A DNA stretch of 64,000 bases from contig JAFGEI010000022.1 of NCBI GenBank assembly GCA_016931695.1, forward strand, positions 1-64,000, written 5' to 3'. A program made the translations under genes and the position numbers. Numbering within the stretch: position 1 is the first letter of the stretch; every line of letters begins with the position of its first letter. Below are positions 20,801-28,261 of the stretch, one piece after another. Below the pieces are notes generated by a model, which made no database searches, had not been told where the DNA came from, and saw only the letters and a list, made by a program, of their open reading frames with translations. This DNA is from Anaerolineae bacterium (lineage in GTDB: Bacteria > Chloroflexota > Anaerolineae > B4-G1 > DUEL01).

Positions 20801-21612
20801 CAGACCACCTGGAGCTGCACGGGCTCCACGTACGGTCCGAGCGCCTTGGCTTCTTGTATCTCGGCTCGCCGCTGTATCTTGATCTGCCGCAGGTCATCCA
20901 CCAGCCAACTGGACACGTCGGCGGCGAACGGACAGCCACCATTTGCCGCCGGCCTTTCTACAGCTTCCAGCGCCCCCTCCAAGCCCAGCCGTTCCATGCG
21001 GAATCGTGCTTTGAGCCGCCGGGGCAGCAGTGCGGCGTAGGGATCCAATTCGGCCACGTAATCTTGGCGCATGACCAAGACCACGCCGATCTGCGGATGG
21101 GCATCCAGTGCCTCCACTACCTGAGCGAAAAAACCTTGCCGCTCTTGCCACCGTTCCTGGTGCGTGGTAAAAATCTCTTCAAACTGGTCAAACACCACCA
21201 GTGTTGACTGCTTCATCAGAAAAGATCGCTCTTCCCTTTCCTGGCAGTGCATTGCCAGGAAAGAGGACAAGGTCTGTCCCAGCAGGGTTTCGGGAGCCGT
21301 ATGATCTCCCGCCATCGTCATCAGCGCACTGAAGACAAAGATGTTTCCCCCTGCCTCGGTGCCGATCCAAGATGGCGCGTCGCCGCTTACCCGGGCCGTG
21401 GGGAGAATGGTAAAGCCTTCCTCTTCCAATGCCGGGATGACAACGGCGTTCAGGAGCGAAGTCTTGCCCGCGCCCGACTGGGCATAGAACAATACGACTC
21501 GTTCCGCCAGGATGAGCGAGACCAAATCCCGCCCCTCCCGATTGCGTCCGAAAAAGTTGTGGCGATCAGCCCGTTCGTAGGGGCGAGGGCCAATGTAGGG
21601 ATTGTTTTTCAT
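17842..21612 (-). CDS. nSTAND-type NTPase with WD40 repeat C-terminus (paralog 3)
   Basis: 1256 aa; MKNNPYIGPRPYERADRHNFFGRNREGRDL; SGAGKTSLL; TM-like MIIAGLGVGLAIVAVAAVFAFYGW; WD40 units. Confidence 0.92.
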   Translation of the reverse strand: MKNNPYIGPRPYERADRHNFFGRNREGRDLVSLILAERVVLFYAQSGAGKTSLLNAVVIPALEEEGFTILPTARVSGDAPSWIGTEAGGNIFVFSALMTMAGDHTAPETLLGQTLSSFLAMHCQEREERSFLMKQSTLVVFDQFEEIFTTHQERWQERQGFFAQVVEALDAHPQIGVVLVMRQDYVAELDPYAALLPRRLKARFRMERLGLEGALEAVERPAANGGCPFAADVSSWLVDDLRQIKIQRRAEIQEAKALGPYVEPVQLQVVCSRLWEGLPEEKDVILWEDVQKYGDVDRALTGFYEGALAEIVQQAGVNERQLRRWFTRQLITPMKTKGLVVRGEAETEGLSNLAVDILEQRRLIRVQVRAGARWYELAHDRLIDPIVESNEAWEARQETPLRKTAQQWKRTENESLLYRGKALEEALAWALANPDIAESYETEFLAASQKVEQERNRKRRLRRMIIAGLGVGLAIVAVAAVFAFYGWGEARQQTRIATALRLAAQAEVERNRGTWTLASLLAVESIQREPNLEASITLQRLLDGLAQPLVLVELGSDVNTMVLSPDGTWGVSGDEGGTARIWEVDTGRERVRVQHEEPINVVALSPGGEWVLSGSGELAWDSAGEVTESSGGAIVWSPDTGTAIVQVADANSINDAAFSPNGEFVAWGGGQLVRGNTERTIGISGQVRIWNIVAGEEVARLEHGFSTELPPPGHDQVGVLAVAFSPNSRWVASGSEDGTAVVWETATGKEVLQVAHDARVRDVVFSPDGRWIVSGSDDNTARVWSVATGEEVARLLHNGRVFYLAFSPDGRWLISGSDDFKARIWEVETWREVVVLRGHQATVVDAVLSADGQWLLTASNDGTARVWDLETGEEVARIEQEGEIAAVAFAHDDQWVVSGGRDATIRVWNISMMLDERRVEGREVARMMHQGRLNSLAIHPDNQSAVTGGDDGSLWWWDLARTDDIQVVGEQVTCSASQVEVVTYSPNGQWLIVGNRDGTVQVWETSGRRMVGWIEHGWQANSVAFSPNEEWGVSGGGDGIVLVWEVAAAREIARMDHGWEVNAVAFASDGERVVSASHNGTVISWDIETGQKVDQLALPSPLTAVALSRDGQHVAAGYEAGTIWIWDTITAREIRRLEHDGQVLAMAFSSDGQWLVSSSYDGTVRVWEVDSGREVTRIEHVLGYPDNVAFSQNDQWIASISYDTAWIWWWQPQDLVAQVCANLYRNLTREEWSRYLGDEPYHPTCPELAVPEESSH

Positions 21613-21697
21613 GACCTCACGACTTTCACCAGTTTGCCAGGGAATCCGCTACGATCCGTTTCACGGTCGCTGATACTTTACCAGGTGCAAGAGACGG

Positions 21698-23206
21698 TTA
21701 TTCCACCCACCCACGGCTGCGCTCGACCGCCCGCTGCCAGCCGGCGTAGACTGCCTGGCGGCGGGCGTCGTCCCACTGCGGCTCAAAGACGCGGTCGACG
21801 CCCCAGTTGGCCCGCAGTTCGCCCAGGTCGGACCACAGCCCGGCCGCCAGCCCGGCGGCGTAGGCGGCGCCCAACGCAGTGGTCTCGTTGACCGTCGGCC
21901 GGACCACCGGCACGCCGAGAACGTCGGCCTGGAGCTGCATGAGCAAGTCGTTGACCGTCGCCCCGCCGTCGACCTTGAGCGCGGTCAGCTCGATGCCCGA
22001 ATCGGCCCGCATCGCCTCCAGCACGTCGCGGGTCTGGTAGCAGATCGCCTCCAGCGTCGCCCGTACCAGGTGAGCCCGCCCCACGTAGCGGGTCAGGCCG
22101 ACGATGACGCCGCGGGCGTCCATGTCCCAGTAGGGGGCAAAGAGGCCGGAGAAGGCGGGGACGAAATAGATGCCGCCGGCGTCGTCGACGCTGCGGGCAA
22201 TGGCCTCTGTCTCGGCGGCGTTCTCGATCAGGCCCAGGTTGTCGCGCAGCCACTGCACGGCGGCGCCGGTGATGGCGATCGAGCCCTCCAGGGCGTAGGT
22301 GGTGCCCGCCGGCAAGCCGTAAGCGACGGTGGTCAGCAGGCCGCTTTGGGAGGGGACGATCTCGCCGCCGGTGTTGAGCAGCATAAAGCAGCCGGTGCCG
22401 TACGTGTTCTTGGCCTCGCCGGGTTCGTAGCCGGCCTGGCCAAAGAGCGCCGCCTGCTGGTCGCCCAGGTCGCCGCAGATGGGCGTCGACGCACCCATCG
22501 CCCGCGCCTGGCCGTAGAAAGCGGGGTCGGAGGACGGGCGGATGCGGGGCAGCATCTGCCGCGGGATGGTCAGCGCCTCGAGCAGCTCGGGCTCCCAATC
22601 GAGTGCCGCCAGGTTCATCAGCATGGTGCGGCTGGCGTTGGTCACGTCGGTAACGTGGGCGCCCCCATCCGGCCCGCCGGTCAGGTTCCAGATCAGCCAG
22701 GTGTCGACGTTGCCGAACAGCGCCTCGCCCCGCTCGCCCTTTTCGCGCAGGCCGGGGACGTGGTCGAGCAGCCACTTGAGCTTGGGGCCGGAAAAGTAGG
22801 TGGCGACCGGCAGGCCGGTCCGGGCGCGAACGGTCTCCTCCCAACCGTCCGCGACGAGCTGGCGGCAGAGCTCACGGGTGCGGGTGTCCTGCCAGACGAC
22901 GGCGTTGTACAGCGGCTCGCCGCTGCGCGGGTCCCAGACGACGGTCGTCTCGCGCTGGTTGGTGATACCGATGGCGGCGATCTGTTCCATCCCCAGCCCG
23001 CCCTGGTCCAGCGCGCCGGCAATCACCCGCCGGGTCCTGGCCCAGATCTCGCGCGGGTCGTGCTCGACCCAGCCAGGCTGGGGATAAATCTGGGCGTGTT
23101 CCTCGTAGCACGAAGCGACTACCCGCCCGCTGCGATCAAAGACCATGAAGCGGGTGCCGGTGGTGCCCTGGTCGACAGCGGCGGCGTACTCGGGGCGATC
23201 GCTCAT
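21698..23206 (-). CDS. glpK: Glycerol kinase
   Basis: 502 aa; [21 protein letters not shown] start, [35 protein letters not shown] kinase family. Confidence 0.95.
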   Translation of the reverse strand: MSDRPEYAAAVDQGTTGTRFMVFDRSGRVVASCYEEHAQIYPQPGWVEHDPREIWARTRRVIAGALDQGGLGMEQIAAIGITNQRETTVVWDPRSGEPLYNAVVWQDTRTRELCRQLVADGWEETVRARTGLPVATYFSGPKLKWLLDHVPGLREKGERGEALFGNVDTWLIWNLTGGPDGGAHVTDVTNASRTMLMNLAALDWEPELLEALTIPRQMLPRIRPSSDPAFYGQARAMGASTPICGDLGDQQAALFGQAGYEPGEAKNTYGTGCFMLLNTGGEIVPSQSGLLTTVAYGLPAGTTYALEGSIAITGAAVQWLRDNLGLIENAAETEAIARSVDDAGGIYFVPAFSGLFAPYWDMDARGVIVGLTRYVGRAHLVRATLEAICYQTRDVLEAMRADSGIELTALKVDGGATVNDLLMQLQADVLGVPVVRPTVNETTALGAAYAAGLAAGLWSDLGELRANWGVDRVFEPQWDDARRQAVYAGWQRAVERSRGWVE

Positions 23207-23261
23207 ATTCTTCCTCCAAAGTCCGAGATCTCGTGCCCATCCACGCCTTACGTTTTACGCT

Positions 23262-23849
23262 TCACACATCCCTATTCGTGATCACTCGTGCCCATAACTC
23301 GCTTTTCCAGATGATCTCGCAGGCTTCTTCCAGCACGCTGGTGCGCTGAAAGGCCTGTTCCAGCGTCTCGCCGCTGGCAAAGGAGCCGTGGCTGCGCACG
23401 ACGACCACGGGACGTTCGCACAGCGCCGCGGCGACGGCCTGGGCCAGCTCGGGGCTGCCCGAAGGCCGTTCGACCGCCACGACGGGCACCGGGCCGAGAA
23501 TATACGCCCCCTCGCTGTCGACGGGGACGATTACGTCGCGGGAGAAGGAGAGCGCGACGGCGGTGCGGGGATGGGCGTGGACCACTGCCAGGGCGGAGGT
23601 GGCGCGGTAGATGGCGCGGTGGACGATCAGCTCGCTGGAGCAATCGGGGGTGTTCTGGTCGTCGTCGAACAGGCCGGTCTGGACGAGATCGGCCGGCTGC
23701 AGCCGGCCCAGCATCGCCCCACGCCGCTTGATCAGCAGCCGGTCGCCCTGGCGCACGCTGACGTTGCCGCCGTGGGAACTGGTCATTCCGGCGACATACA
23801 GGTCACGGCCGATAGCACGGATTTGTTGGTAGAGCGTTGGATCGACCAT
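23262..23849 (-). CDS. Class II aldolase/adducin family protein
   Basis: ATG at 23849; MVDPTLYQQIRAIGRDLYVAGMTSSHGGNVSVRQGDRLLIKRRG...VVHAHPRTAVALS. Confidence 0.88.
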   Translation of the reverse strand: MVDPTLYQQIRAIGRDLYVAGMTSSHGGNVSVRQGDRLLIKRRGAMLGRLQPADLVQTGLFDDDQNTPDCSSELIVHRAIYRATSALAVVHAHPRTAVALSFSRDVIVPVDSEGAYILGPVPVVAVERPSGSPELAQAVAAALCERPVVVVRSHGSFASGETLEQAFQRTSVLEEACEIIWKSELWARVITNRDV

Positions 23850-23910
23850 CTCACTCCCTGTTGTAGCACAAGAAGGCGGGAAATGCAAGGCGCGACGGCG
23901 CGGGTAGAAC

Positions 23911-23939
23911 TGGACATTGCAGGGCAAATCGTTTACAAT
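23911..23939 (+). promoter_or_regulatory. Predicted sigma70-type promoter of the NUDIX/GNAT gene
   Basis: TGGACA - 17 bp - TACAAT, upstream of the GTG at 23973. Confidence 0.55.
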
Positions 23940-23972
23940 TGGCATGACCGGGTCGTCCGGAAGGGAAAAGGA

Positions 23973-24920
23973 GTGGACGAAAAGATATTCTGCCCGCACT
24001 GCGGGATCGAGATGGAAAAAGCCCCCGTCGCCGGGCGGGTGCGCCGCTTGTGCAAAGCTTGCGGGTTCGTCCTTTACCGCAACCCGGTCCCCGGCGCCGG
24101 GGTCCTGGTAGAGATGGAAGGGGGAATCGTGCTGGTGCAGCGCAAGGAGCCCCCCTTTGCCGGTTGGTGGGCGCTGCCGGCCGGCTACATCGAGGCGGAC
24201 GAGAGCGTGGAGCAGGCGGCCATACGCGAGTGCAAGGAAGAGACCGGTCTCGACGTCGAGCTGGTCGAGCTGTTCGGCGTCGACTCGTTCCCAGAAGGGC
24301 CGGTCCAGTCCGGCATCATCATCTTTTACCGCGCCCGGCCGGTCGGCGGGACGATGCGGGCCGGCGACGACGCCCAAGACGTGCGGGTTTTCGCTCCCGA
24401 CGACCTGCCGCAGCAGCTGGCCTTTCGCACCCACCGGCAAGTCATCGAGCGCTGGATTCACAGCCGCTCACCCCAATTCCGCGCCCCCCGGCCGGGCATC
24501 CTCATCCGCGAGGCCCGCTGCGGCGATACGGAGTCGGTGCTGCAGCTGCTGCAACTGATCCCTCACTATGGCGGGATGTCGGAGGAAGAGCAGCGGGCGG
24601 CGGCGCAGCGGCTGCGGGAGAGCCCGGCCCTAGAGATACTGGTGGTGGAAGCTGCGGGGAAGGCGGTCGGATTCCTGGCGCTCACGTTCATGCCCAGCCT
24701 CACCGGCCTGCGGGCGCTGATCGGCGAGATATCGGTCAATCCCGATTTCCAGCGGCAGGGGATCGGGGCCGCACTGGTCGAGGCGGCAGCACAGCGGGCG
24801 ACCCACCGCGGGGCGACTCACCTGCTGGTCGACACCTCCCGCGGCGATGCGGCGGCGCAAGAATTCTACCACGCCTGCGGCTTTGAAGCCGGCGGCGTGG
24901 CCCCGCTGCGGATTCGCTGA
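23973..24920 (+). CDS. Zinc-ribbon/NUDIX hydrolase fused to GNAT acetyltransferase
   Basis: GTG start in frame with ORF 23388..24920; FCPHCGIEM...LCKACG zinc ribbon; [26 protein letters not shown] Nudix box; [22 protein letters not shown] motif. Confidence 0.87.
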   Translation: MDEKIFCPHCGIEMEKAPVAGRVRRLCKACGFVLYRNPVPGAGVLVEMEGGIVLVQRKEPPFAGWWALPAGYIEADESVEQAAIRECKEETGLDVELVELFGVDSFPEGPVQSGIIIFYRARPVGGTMRAGDDAQDVRVFAPDDLPQQLAFRTHRQVIERWIHSRSPQFRAPRPGILIREARCGDTESVLQLLQLIPHYGGMSEEEQRAAAQRLRESPALEILVVEAAGKAVGFLALTFMPSLTGLRALIGEISVNPDFQRQGIGAALVEAAAQRATHRGATHLLVDTSRGDAAAQEFYHACGFEAGGVAPLRIR

Positions 24921-24996
24921 GGTGAAAGCCGCAACGACCCGGACAATGTCGAAATCGCAGTTGCCACTGCAAAAGATTTTTGAGGAGGACGAGAGA

Positions 24997-25884
24997 ATGG
25001 AAAAAGAGGTCGGCACGGAAAAAGTCAAGCGCGGCCTGGCCCAGATGCTCAAAGGCGGCGTCATCATGGACGTGGTCAGCGCCGAACACGCGCGCATCGC
25101 CGAGGAGGCGGGCGCATGCGCGGTGATGGCCCTGGAACGGGTCCCGGCAGACATCCGCGCCCAGGGCGGCGTGGCCCGCATGGCGGACCCGGAAAAGATC
25201 GTCGAAATTATGGCGGCGGTCTCGATCCCGGTGATGGCCAAGTGCCGCATCGGCCATTTCGTCGAGGCGCAGGTGCTGGAATCGCTGGGGGTCGATTTCA
25301 TCGACGAGAGCGAGGTACTCACCCCCGCCGACGAGCAGCACCACATCGACAAGTGGGGCTTTACCACCCCCTTCGTCTGCGGCTGCCGCAACCTGGGCGA
25401 GGCGCTGCGGCGCATCGGCGAAGGGGCGGCCATGATCCGCACCAAGGGCGAGGCGGGCACCGGCAACGTCGTCGAGGCGGTGCGCCACGCCCGCGCGGTG
25501 ATGGGCGAGATCCGCCGCCTGACGACGATGGCCGCGGAAGAGCTGATGGCCTATGCCAAAGAGATCGGCGCCCCCTACGAGCTGGTGAAAGAGACGGCCA
25601 GCCTGGGCCACCTGCCCGTGGTCAACTTTGCCGCCGGCGGCGTCGCCACCCCGGCCGACGCGGCGTTGATGATGCAGCTGGGCGTCGACGGCGTCTTTGT
25701 CGGCAGCGGCATATTCAAGAGCGGCAATCCCGCCAAACGGGGTCACGCCATCGTCCAGGCGGTCACCCACTACAACGACCCGCAAATTCTGGCCGAGGTC
25801 AGCCGGGCGCTGGGCGAGCCGATGGTCGGCATCAACATCAGCGACATCCCCGCCGAGGAGCGGCTGGCGGAACGGGGTTGGTAA
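24997..25884 (+). CDS. pdxS: Pyridoxal 5'-phosphate synthase subunit PdxS
   Basis: ATG at 24997 preceded by [52 protein letters not shown]. Confidence 0.97.
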   Translation: MEKEVGTEKVKRGLAQMLKGGVIMDVVSAEHARIAEEAGACAVMALERVPADIRAQGGVARMADPEKIVEIMAAVSIPVMAKCRIGHFVEAQVLESLGVDFIDESEVLTPADEQHHIDKWGFTTPFVCGCRNLGEALRRIGEGAAMIRTKGEAGTGNVVEAVRHARAVMGEIRRLTTMAAEELMAYAKEIGAPYELVKETASLGHLPVVNFAAGGVATPADAALMMQLGVDGVFVGSGIFKSGNPAKRGHAIVQAVTHYNDPQILAEVSRALGEPMVGINISDIPAEERLAERGW

Positions 25885-25911
25885 GCGAGAGGAAACAGGC
25901 CGGAAGCGAGG

Positions 25912-26490
25912 ATGAGCAGGCGGATCGGCGTGCTGGCGCTGCAGGGCGCCTTTATCGAGCACCAACAACTCCTGGCCCGCCTCGGCGCCGAGCCGGTCCC
26001 CGTGCGCATGCCGGCGCAGCTGGAACAGGTGACCGGGCTGATCATCCCTGGCGGCGAGTCGACGACCATCGGCCAGATCGCCGGGCGGTGGGGCCTGTTG
26101 GAACCGCTGCACGCCTTTGGCCGCTCCGGGCGCCCCATCTGGGGCACATGCGCCGGGATGATCCTGATGGCGCAGGAGGTGCTGGACGGCAAGGCAAACC
26201 AGCCGCTGCTGGGGCTGATGGACGTGGCCGTGCGGCGCAACGCCTTTGGCCGCCAGGTTGACAGCTTTGAGGCCGAGCTGGAGGTGCCGGTGCTGGGCGC
26301 GGCGCCGTTTCACGCCGTCTTTATCCGCGCCCCGCTCATCGAGCGGGTGGGACAAGAAGTAACAGTGCTGGCAACACTGCAGGACGGAAGCGTCGTCGCT
26401 GTGCAGCAGGGAAACCTGCTGGCTACCGCCTTTCATCCCGAGCTGACTGACGACGAGCGGTTCCACCGCTACTTTTTGCGCCTGGTATGA
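25912..26490 (+). CDS. pdxT: Pyridoxal 5'-phosphate synthase glutaminase subunit PdxT
   Basis: MSRRIGVLALQGAFIEHQQLL; LIIPGGESTTIG; IWGTCAGMILMA. Confidence 0.96.
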   Translation: MSRRIGVLALQGAFIEHQQLLARLGAEPVPVRMPAQLEQVTGLIIPGGESTTIGQIAGRWGLLEPLHAFGRSGRPIWGTCAGMILMAQEVLDGKANQPLLGLMDVAVRRNAFGRQVDSFEAELEVPVLGAAPFHAVFIRAPLIERVGQEVTVLATLQDGSVVAVQQGNLLATAFHPELTDDERFHRYFLRLV

Positions 26491-26497
26491 GTGTCAT

Positions 26498-26525
26498 GGG
26501 GGCGGCCGGCCAGCCGCCCCCTTTT
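26498..26525 (+). terminator. Intrinsic terminator after pdxT
   Basis: GGGGGCGGC-CGGCCA-GCCGCCCCC followed by TTTT. Confidence 0.8.
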
Positions 26526-26670
26526 GCCTTATTCTTCAATGTGAATATACTAAAGTTGCCCGGGCCACTCGACTGGATGCTCTTCCTCTGCAGCGCCGGG
26601 CACGCGCCATCCACGCGAGTGGCCAGGATATTTTGTCATCACCAGATATAGCCAAAATAAGGAGGAAAAT

Positions 26671-28158
26671 GTGAATAAAAACCAAGTTCTGGCCCTGGCA
26701 CTGGCAAGCGGCATCGGCCTGGCCGTGCTGCTCCTGGCCGCCACCCAGGCGACGGCCGATTCTACAATCGCGCGCCCGATGCCACCCGACGGCCCCGAAC
26801 CAGGCGCCTTCTCCCTCCCCGCCGCCAGTCTCGACGACAGCTGGAGCAGCGGCTGGTTCTACGTCCCCCCGGCCTCGGCGCAGATCCTCAGCCACAGCCT
26901 GGGCGGCGACCCCGACGACTATTTGATCCAGGTCTGGTTCTGGGACAATGAGAACGATGGAGACGCCGACATCGGCATCAATGTCCGCGGCTATGGCGGC
27001 TACGAAGGAGGCGGCAATTTCTATGGCGCGACGTGGCAAAACCTGACCGACGAGACGGTCCAGGTCTTTCGCTACAGCAACGACACCGCCGCCGACATGA
27101 TCCTGGTGCGCATCTGGATTCCCGACGACCCGGCCGATTACTGCAGCGACTGGACGGACATTGCGCAGGGAACGATAATGACCTTTACCCACAACCTGGG
27201 CGGGGACGTGGACGACTATTCCGTCGGGCTGGTGTTCAGCAGCACGGTCTCTACCCCCTTCGGCCCGGCCGGGCGCAACCACCGCTTCTATGGCGGGCTG
27301 GAATATGGCGGCGGCGCAAACATGGTCGGCGCCTACTGGGACAACCTGACCGATTCGACGGTGCGGGTCTACCGCCACGCGAACGACCTGTCCGCCGAGC
27401 AGGTTCGCCTCTGCGTGACCATCCCCGACCCGCCGGCCTATGACAGCGGATGGGTGACCGTGACCGCAAACTCGGTGACCACGCTGACCCACAACGTGGG
27501 CGGAATGCTCGGGCCCTACCGGGTGCGCCTCGACCAGTGGAATCCCGCCAGCGGCATCAATCACTATTGCCTCGGCGGAGAGGCGGTCAACGTCACCCCC
27601 ACCGGCGCCAACTGGGAAAACCTGACTGACGAGACGATCGCCGTGCTGGCACGGGGCGGCATCTCCCGCGTCCGCATCCGCATCTGGAACACCTACCTGC
27701 TCTACCTGCCCATCGTGGTCAACGATTATACCGGCCCCACCGAGCTGGCCTACGACGACGGGATTGCCGATTCGTGGCAGTCCCACGACCCGGACAGCGG
27801 CTTTGCCGTCCTGTTCCACACCGACGCGGCGGCTCAACTGACCGGAGCGCGTTTCTACCTCGACGCGGCCAGCGGCACAGCGCCCATCGAGGTGCACGTC
27901 TGGGACGCCGCGCACAACGACCTCATCACCCCCTTCGAGACCACCCCGCCGAACGGCGAAGGGTGGTTCGACGTCGACCTGTCCAGCTACAGCCTGACGG
28001 TGGACGGCGATTTCTACGTCGGTTTCACCTACCCCGAAGCCAGCTACGATCCCTCCATCGGCGTCGACAGCTCGGCACCCGACGGCTACAGCTACGAGGT
28101 GCCGTGGATACTCATGACCGACCGCGATTATATGATCCGGGCGACGATTGGTCAATAG
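26671..28158 (+). CDS. Exported protein with three internal ~90-100 aa repeats
   Basis: GTG start preceded by GGAGG; N-terminal hydrophobic signal; repeats anchored by LGGDPDDY/LGGDVDDY/VGGMLGPY and GATWQNLTDETV/GAYWDNLTDSTV/GANWENLTDETI; internal LYLPIVVN. Confidence 0.82.
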   Translation: MNKNQVLALALASGIGLAVLLLAATQATADSTIARPMPPDGPEPGAFSLPAASLDDSWSSGWFYVPPASAQILSHSLGGDPDDYLIQVWFWDNENDGDADIGINVRGYGGYEGGGNFYGATWQNLTDETVQVFRYSNDTAADMILVRIWIPDDPADYCSDWTDIAQGTIMTFTHNLGGDVDDYSVGLVFSSTVSTPFGPAGRNHRFYGGLEYGGGANMVGAYWDNLTDSTVRVYRHANDLSAEQVRLCVTIPDPPAYDSGWVTVTANSVTTLTHNVGGMLGPYRVRLDQWNPASGINHYCLGGEAVNVTPTGANWENLTDETIAVLARGGISRVRIRIWNTYLLYLPIVVNDYTGPTELAYDDGIADSWQSHDPDSGFAVLFHTDAAAQLTGARFYLDAASGTAPIEVHVWDAAHNDLITPFETTPPNGEGWFDVDLSSYSLTVDGDFYVGFTYPEASYDPSIGVDSSAPDGYSYEVPWILMTDRDYMIRATIGQ

Positions 28159-28177
28159 CATTTTGCGCCCGAACGGG

Positions 28178-28214
28178 TCTGGCAGGGGCGAGGCGTCGCC
28201 TCGCCCCTGCCAGA
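28178..28214. repeat. Perfect 18+1+18 palindrome downstream of exported protein gene
   Basis: TCTGGCAGGGGCGAGGCG-T-CGCCTCGCCCCTGCCAGA. Confidence 0.85.
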
Positions 28215-28261
28215 AAATGCGGAAGGACTTGCAATGTTCTGAACTTGTAAGGAGATCAAAA

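Noticed and set aside
1-21612. Prophage or integrase-bearing island
   Set aside because: No integrase, transposase, capsid or tail-like proteins found; the cluster cannot be called a mobile island from this window.
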